Shown: piece after piece, positions 14,350-14,910 of the stretch
Layout: every line of letters starts with the position of its first letter
Position numbering within the stretch: position 1 is the first letter of the stretch
Assembly (NCBI GenBank): GCA_049680625.1
Contig: JBAUID010000099.1
Span: forward strand, 1-14,910
DNA length: 14,910 nucleotides
Origin: JAUIAI01 sp049680625
GTDB taxonomy: Bacteria; Pseudomonadota; Gammaproteobacteria; Burkholderiales; Burkholderiaceae_E
Reading direction: 5' to 3'
Made by a program: the position numbers and the translations under genes
The notes under the pieces: model-generated
What the model was told of the DNA's origin: nothing
What the model saw: only the letters and a program-made list of their open reading frames with translations
The model's database searches: none

Positions 14350-14910
14350 TTATTGCACCCGCCGAACCAGCAGGCGGGCCACCGGATTTTTCCAGCGATG
14401 AATGTCGTACAGCGCCGAGCCATCCAGGCCATCGTCAGCAGTAATAACACCGGGATGGGGTAATACCGCATTGATAATGTCATTGCGATTCGCGTCGAAA
14501 CCAATACCGCCGCCAGCCGGCCCGGGGATATGTGCCCCGACTTCATCATTGGCTTCGGTGCCGGTATCGTAGCTATTGATGTCCATCGAGATACTCGAAC
14601 CAATATTTAACCCGTGCAGCGAAAGGCTGCGTACCGCGGTAATGGCATCGTTTGTATTCACCAGCATGGATGCTGCCGACAAGTAGGCGGCCATCGGGTC
14701 GATGCCTTCAGGCAGATCCACTGTCATTGTGGACCGTCCCCCCGGACCAATCGGGCCTTGAGACGAAGCGGTACCAGTCCACACAATTCCGGTGGCGAGG
14801 GATGTCGCCAGCAAGTCCGCAGTGGCTGCGCCTTCAGCAAGCATTTCCAGGCCAACCGATGCAGGTTTGCCCAGGGCAAATAACTTGTAGCCTGCCTGAT
14901 GCAACAGGGC
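14350..14910 (-). CDS. Spondin_N domain-containing protein, 5' truncated by window edge
   Basis: At least 187 residues are open to the right edge. The start is outside, because recognisable domain sequence begins right at the border. Spondin_N features seen are 'GYKLFALGKPASVGLEMLAEG' near the start (family: ..lf..G..as..l..lAE.G), 'ASMLVNTNDAITAVRSLSL' in the middle (the S-M-x-x-x-T-N-D segment that is strongly conserved), 'YDTGTEANDEVGAHIPGPAGGG', and 'HRWKNPVARLLVRRVQ' at the C-terminus ('d..nPvA.i...r'). In animals this domain is in F-spondin extracellular matrix proteins and binds Ca2+. Bacterial single-domain versions are generally predicted to be exported, with unknown role. The signal peptide, if present, would be off the window. 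Convergent with the barrel-protein gene, with a 78-bp gap in which I see no strong terminator. Confidence 0.9.
   Translation of the reverse strand, partial: ALLHQAGYKLFALGKPASVGLEMLAEGAATADLLATSLATGIVWTGTASSQGPIGPGGRSTMTVDLPEGIDPMAAYLSAASMLVNTNDAITAVRSLSLHGLNIGSSISMDINSYDTGTEANDEVGAHIPGPAGGGIGFDANRNDIINAVLPHPGVITADDGLDGSALYDIHRWKNPVARLLVRRVQ

Overview
The window looks like a chromosomal segment of a heterotrophic proteobacterium, most likely a marine or aquatic gammaproteobacterium. This rests on moderate GC content, two TRAP-type carboxylate uptake systems, CaiB/BaiF and SDR catabolic enzymes, and Gram-negative secretion features (Sec signal peptides, an outer-membrane barrel ending in Phe). 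The taxonomic placement is inference. No rRNA, tRNA, CRISPR array, insertion sequence, phage gene or transcription-factor gene was found.

Layout. (1) 1-944: 3' part of a CaiB/BaiF CoA-transferase, + strand. (2) 945-1808: decayed DNA holding a broken GMC oxidoreductase and two possible smaller coding remnants. (3) 1809-2579: an intact SDR oxidoreductase, + strand. (4) 2668-6944, - strand: a TAXI-class TRAP transporter (fused DctQM-type permease followed by its periplasmic binding protein), then a membrane-anchored DUF3179 protein. The binding-protein and DUF3179 genes are separated by a degenerate 7-bp tandem repeat enclosed by a perfect 13-bp inverted repeat. (5) 6945-7199: divergent control region with three 11-bp motifs at an exact 14-bp period and a 12-bp tandem duplication. 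(6) 7200-9782, + strand: an Old Yellow Enzyme family flavin oxidoreductase and an amidase-signature hydrolase. (7) 10081-13241, + strand: a classical three-gene TRAP transporter (DctP, DctQ, DctM) with a strong hairpin terminator/attenuator between DctP and DctQ. (8) 13498-14271, + strand: a secreted beta-barrel-like protein of unknown function, convergent with (9) a partial spondin_N-domain protein on the - strand that runs off the right edge.

The genes read as a small-molecule uptake and catabolism island. Two unrelated TRAP systems import unknown organic anions. The flavin oxidoreductase, amidase, SDR and CoA-transferase are the kinds of enzyme that would reduce, hydrolyse, oxidise and CoA-activate such substrates. 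No substrate can be read from the sequence. I see no convincing evidence of a wholly new system. The features most worth a second look are the phased repeats between the divergent operons, the heptad repeat inside its inverted repeat, the dctP-dctQ attenuator, the His-for-Cys change in the flavoenzyme and the GMC gene in decay.
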